From assembly GCA_002725445.1 (NCBI GenBank), contig PBPD01000147.1, positions 1 through 6,255 of the forward strand: a DNA stretch of 6,255 bases, written 5' to 3'. Under the pieces are notes generated by a model. The model saw only the letters and a program-made list of their open reading frames with translations, did no database searches and was not told where the DNA came from. The position numbers and the translations under genes are program-made. Positions 5,384-6,255 of this stretch are shown in pieces. This DNA is from Rickettsiales bacterium. GTDB taxonomy: Bacteria; Pseudomonadota; Alphaproteobacteria; Rickettsiales; UBA3002. Every line of letters begins with the position of its first letter. Within the stretch, counting starts at the first letter, position 1.

Positions 5384-6255
5384 GTGCGATACGCAGTCTG
5401 GTGGCTGCTCAGCTTAGTTATCATCAATGCGGCGGCGGTTGCATCACTCAGCTATTTGCATAGCCAGCGTGTCATTGAGGCACATTCTATCTCAGAAAAA
5501 GAAATCAGCTCCCTGACACTCCACCTTAATAATTTAATGCAATTCGGCATAGACGAACTGAATCGACTCGCGCCCTCGGCCATCGAAGCCAATGGTGATA
5601 GCAAGGCGATATATGCAGAGCTAAAACAGCTGGTCGATGATGGAAAGGGCGTTGTACGTTTTGCCTGGTCCGATGCATCCGGAGCACTCAAGGTCAGCTC
5701 TGTTAAAGGCATCCATGACGCACCGGCCTCCGTTGCCCACCGGGGTTATTATACGCTGGCACGCGAAGCACCAAACGAAATTCATGCCAGCCAACGCCTA
5801 AACCATGTCAACACGGGTAAGGGATTATTTTTGCTCGCATTGGGCCTGCAGGACGCACAGGGCCGCGACCACGGAACATTAGTTGCCACCTATAATGAGT
5901 TTGCGTTGCAGGCCTATGTCACGCAGCTTATGCGCTTCAGTCGGGCGGACTATGCCGTATTCTACCCACGTGGCGAGCTGCTTTATGCCAATGGGGACGC
6001 TATCACGCAAATCGACATGCCTACGCCACAAACGCAAGGCACCGTCGCACTACGTTTTAGCGCGTTAGGCGTATTATCGCCTGCTGCGCTGAACACGTTG
6101 CGGCAGGAAAGCATTATCGTCGGGCTGGTCGTATTGATATTGGTGAACCTGACCATCTTGACGGTTTGGTACTTCATACGCCAGCGCCTCACCCGCCCTG
6201 TCCAGCATTTGAGCAAAGCGCTCAGTCTGGACTCCTCCCCCTCAGGCTTACTTCC
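5384..6255 (+). CDS. two-TM membrane sensor with periplasmic Cache-like domain and HAMP start, partial
   Basis: The frame is open to the window end (290 codons seen). Residues 4-25 form a first membrane segment after a short basic N-terminus; residues 244-265 (from IIVGLVVLILV to WYFI) form a second, followed by RQRLTRPVQHL, a typical HAMP opening. The roughly 215 residues between would be periplasmic. After a helical start (about 30-85) they show Cache/PDC-like features: FAWSDASG, HRGYY (119-123), GLFLLALGLQDAQGRDHGTL (147-166) and AVFYPRGELLYANG. This is the plan of histidine kinases, chemoreceptors and diguanylate cyclases; the output domain is off the window, so the class is open. The GTG at 5384 is chosen for AGGA 6 nt upstream; a TTG at 5378 (GGAAGGG upstream) is nearly as good, and an ATG at 5360 is in frame but has no ribosome site. 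It is divergent from the 530-residue gene. Confidence 0.8.
   Translation, partial: MRYAVWWLLSLVIINAAAVASLSYLHSQRVIEAHSISEKEISSLTLHLNNLMQFGIDELNRLAPSAIEANGDSKAIYAELKQLVDDGKGVVRFAWSDASGALKVSSVKGIHDAPASVAHRGYYTLAREAPNEIHASQRLNHVNTGKGLFLLALGLQDAQGRDHGTLVATYNEFALQAYVTQLMRFSRADYAVFYPRGELLYANGDAITQIDMPTPQTQGTVALRFSALGVLSPAALNTLRQESIIVGLVVLILVNLTILTVWYFIRQRLTRPVQHLSKALSLDSSPSGLL

Noticed and set aside
5452..5712. 86-codon minus-strand open frame
   Set aside because: It is antisense to the sensor frame, whose membrane segments and HAMP start make that frame the real one.

Overview
The window looks like ordinary chromosome from an alphaproteobacterium of moderate GC. This is inferred from the style of the lytic transglycosylase and the Xre-type regulator, not from a marker gene. 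I see no rRNA, tRNA, CRISPR array, insertion sequence or prophage gene. There are six genes, two of them cut by the window edges, arranged as three divergent starts and two convergent ends.

Left part (1-2625): the N-terminal domain of an NAD(P)H-hydrate epimerase (nnrE type, metabolite repair) runs leftward off the window. It is divergent from a complete soluble-lytic-transglycosylase (slt type) gene with a signal peptide, an alpha-helical N-terminal region and a C-terminal catalytic SLT domain. Middle part (2622-3476): a small predicted outer-membrane lipoprotein converges on slt, and the two stop codons share one CTAG. It is divergent from a compact Xre-family DNA-binding regulator, with a 222-237 bp intergenic region containing several inverted repeats.

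Right part (3462-6255): a 530-residue protein of unknown family converges on the regulator with a 15 bp overlap. Its central region reads like an alpha/beta-hydrolase core, with an A-Y-S-Y-G nucleophile-elbow-like motif and a plausible downstream Asp. It has a very good sigma70-type promoter. Divergent from it is the start of a two-TM membrane sensor, with a periplasmic Cache-like domain and the beginning of a HAMP domain; its output domain lies beyond the window.

The least explained parts are the 530-residue protein, which also carries an A9 tract where a one-base slip would remove its C-terminal fifth, and the 329 bp AT-rich region at 5055-5383. That region is packed with nested inverted repeats overlapping the promoter of the 530-residue gene and forming a possible structured leader ahead of the sensor. 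No known multi-gene system is recognisable. Functional links between the neighbours are suggestions from shared intergenic regions only.
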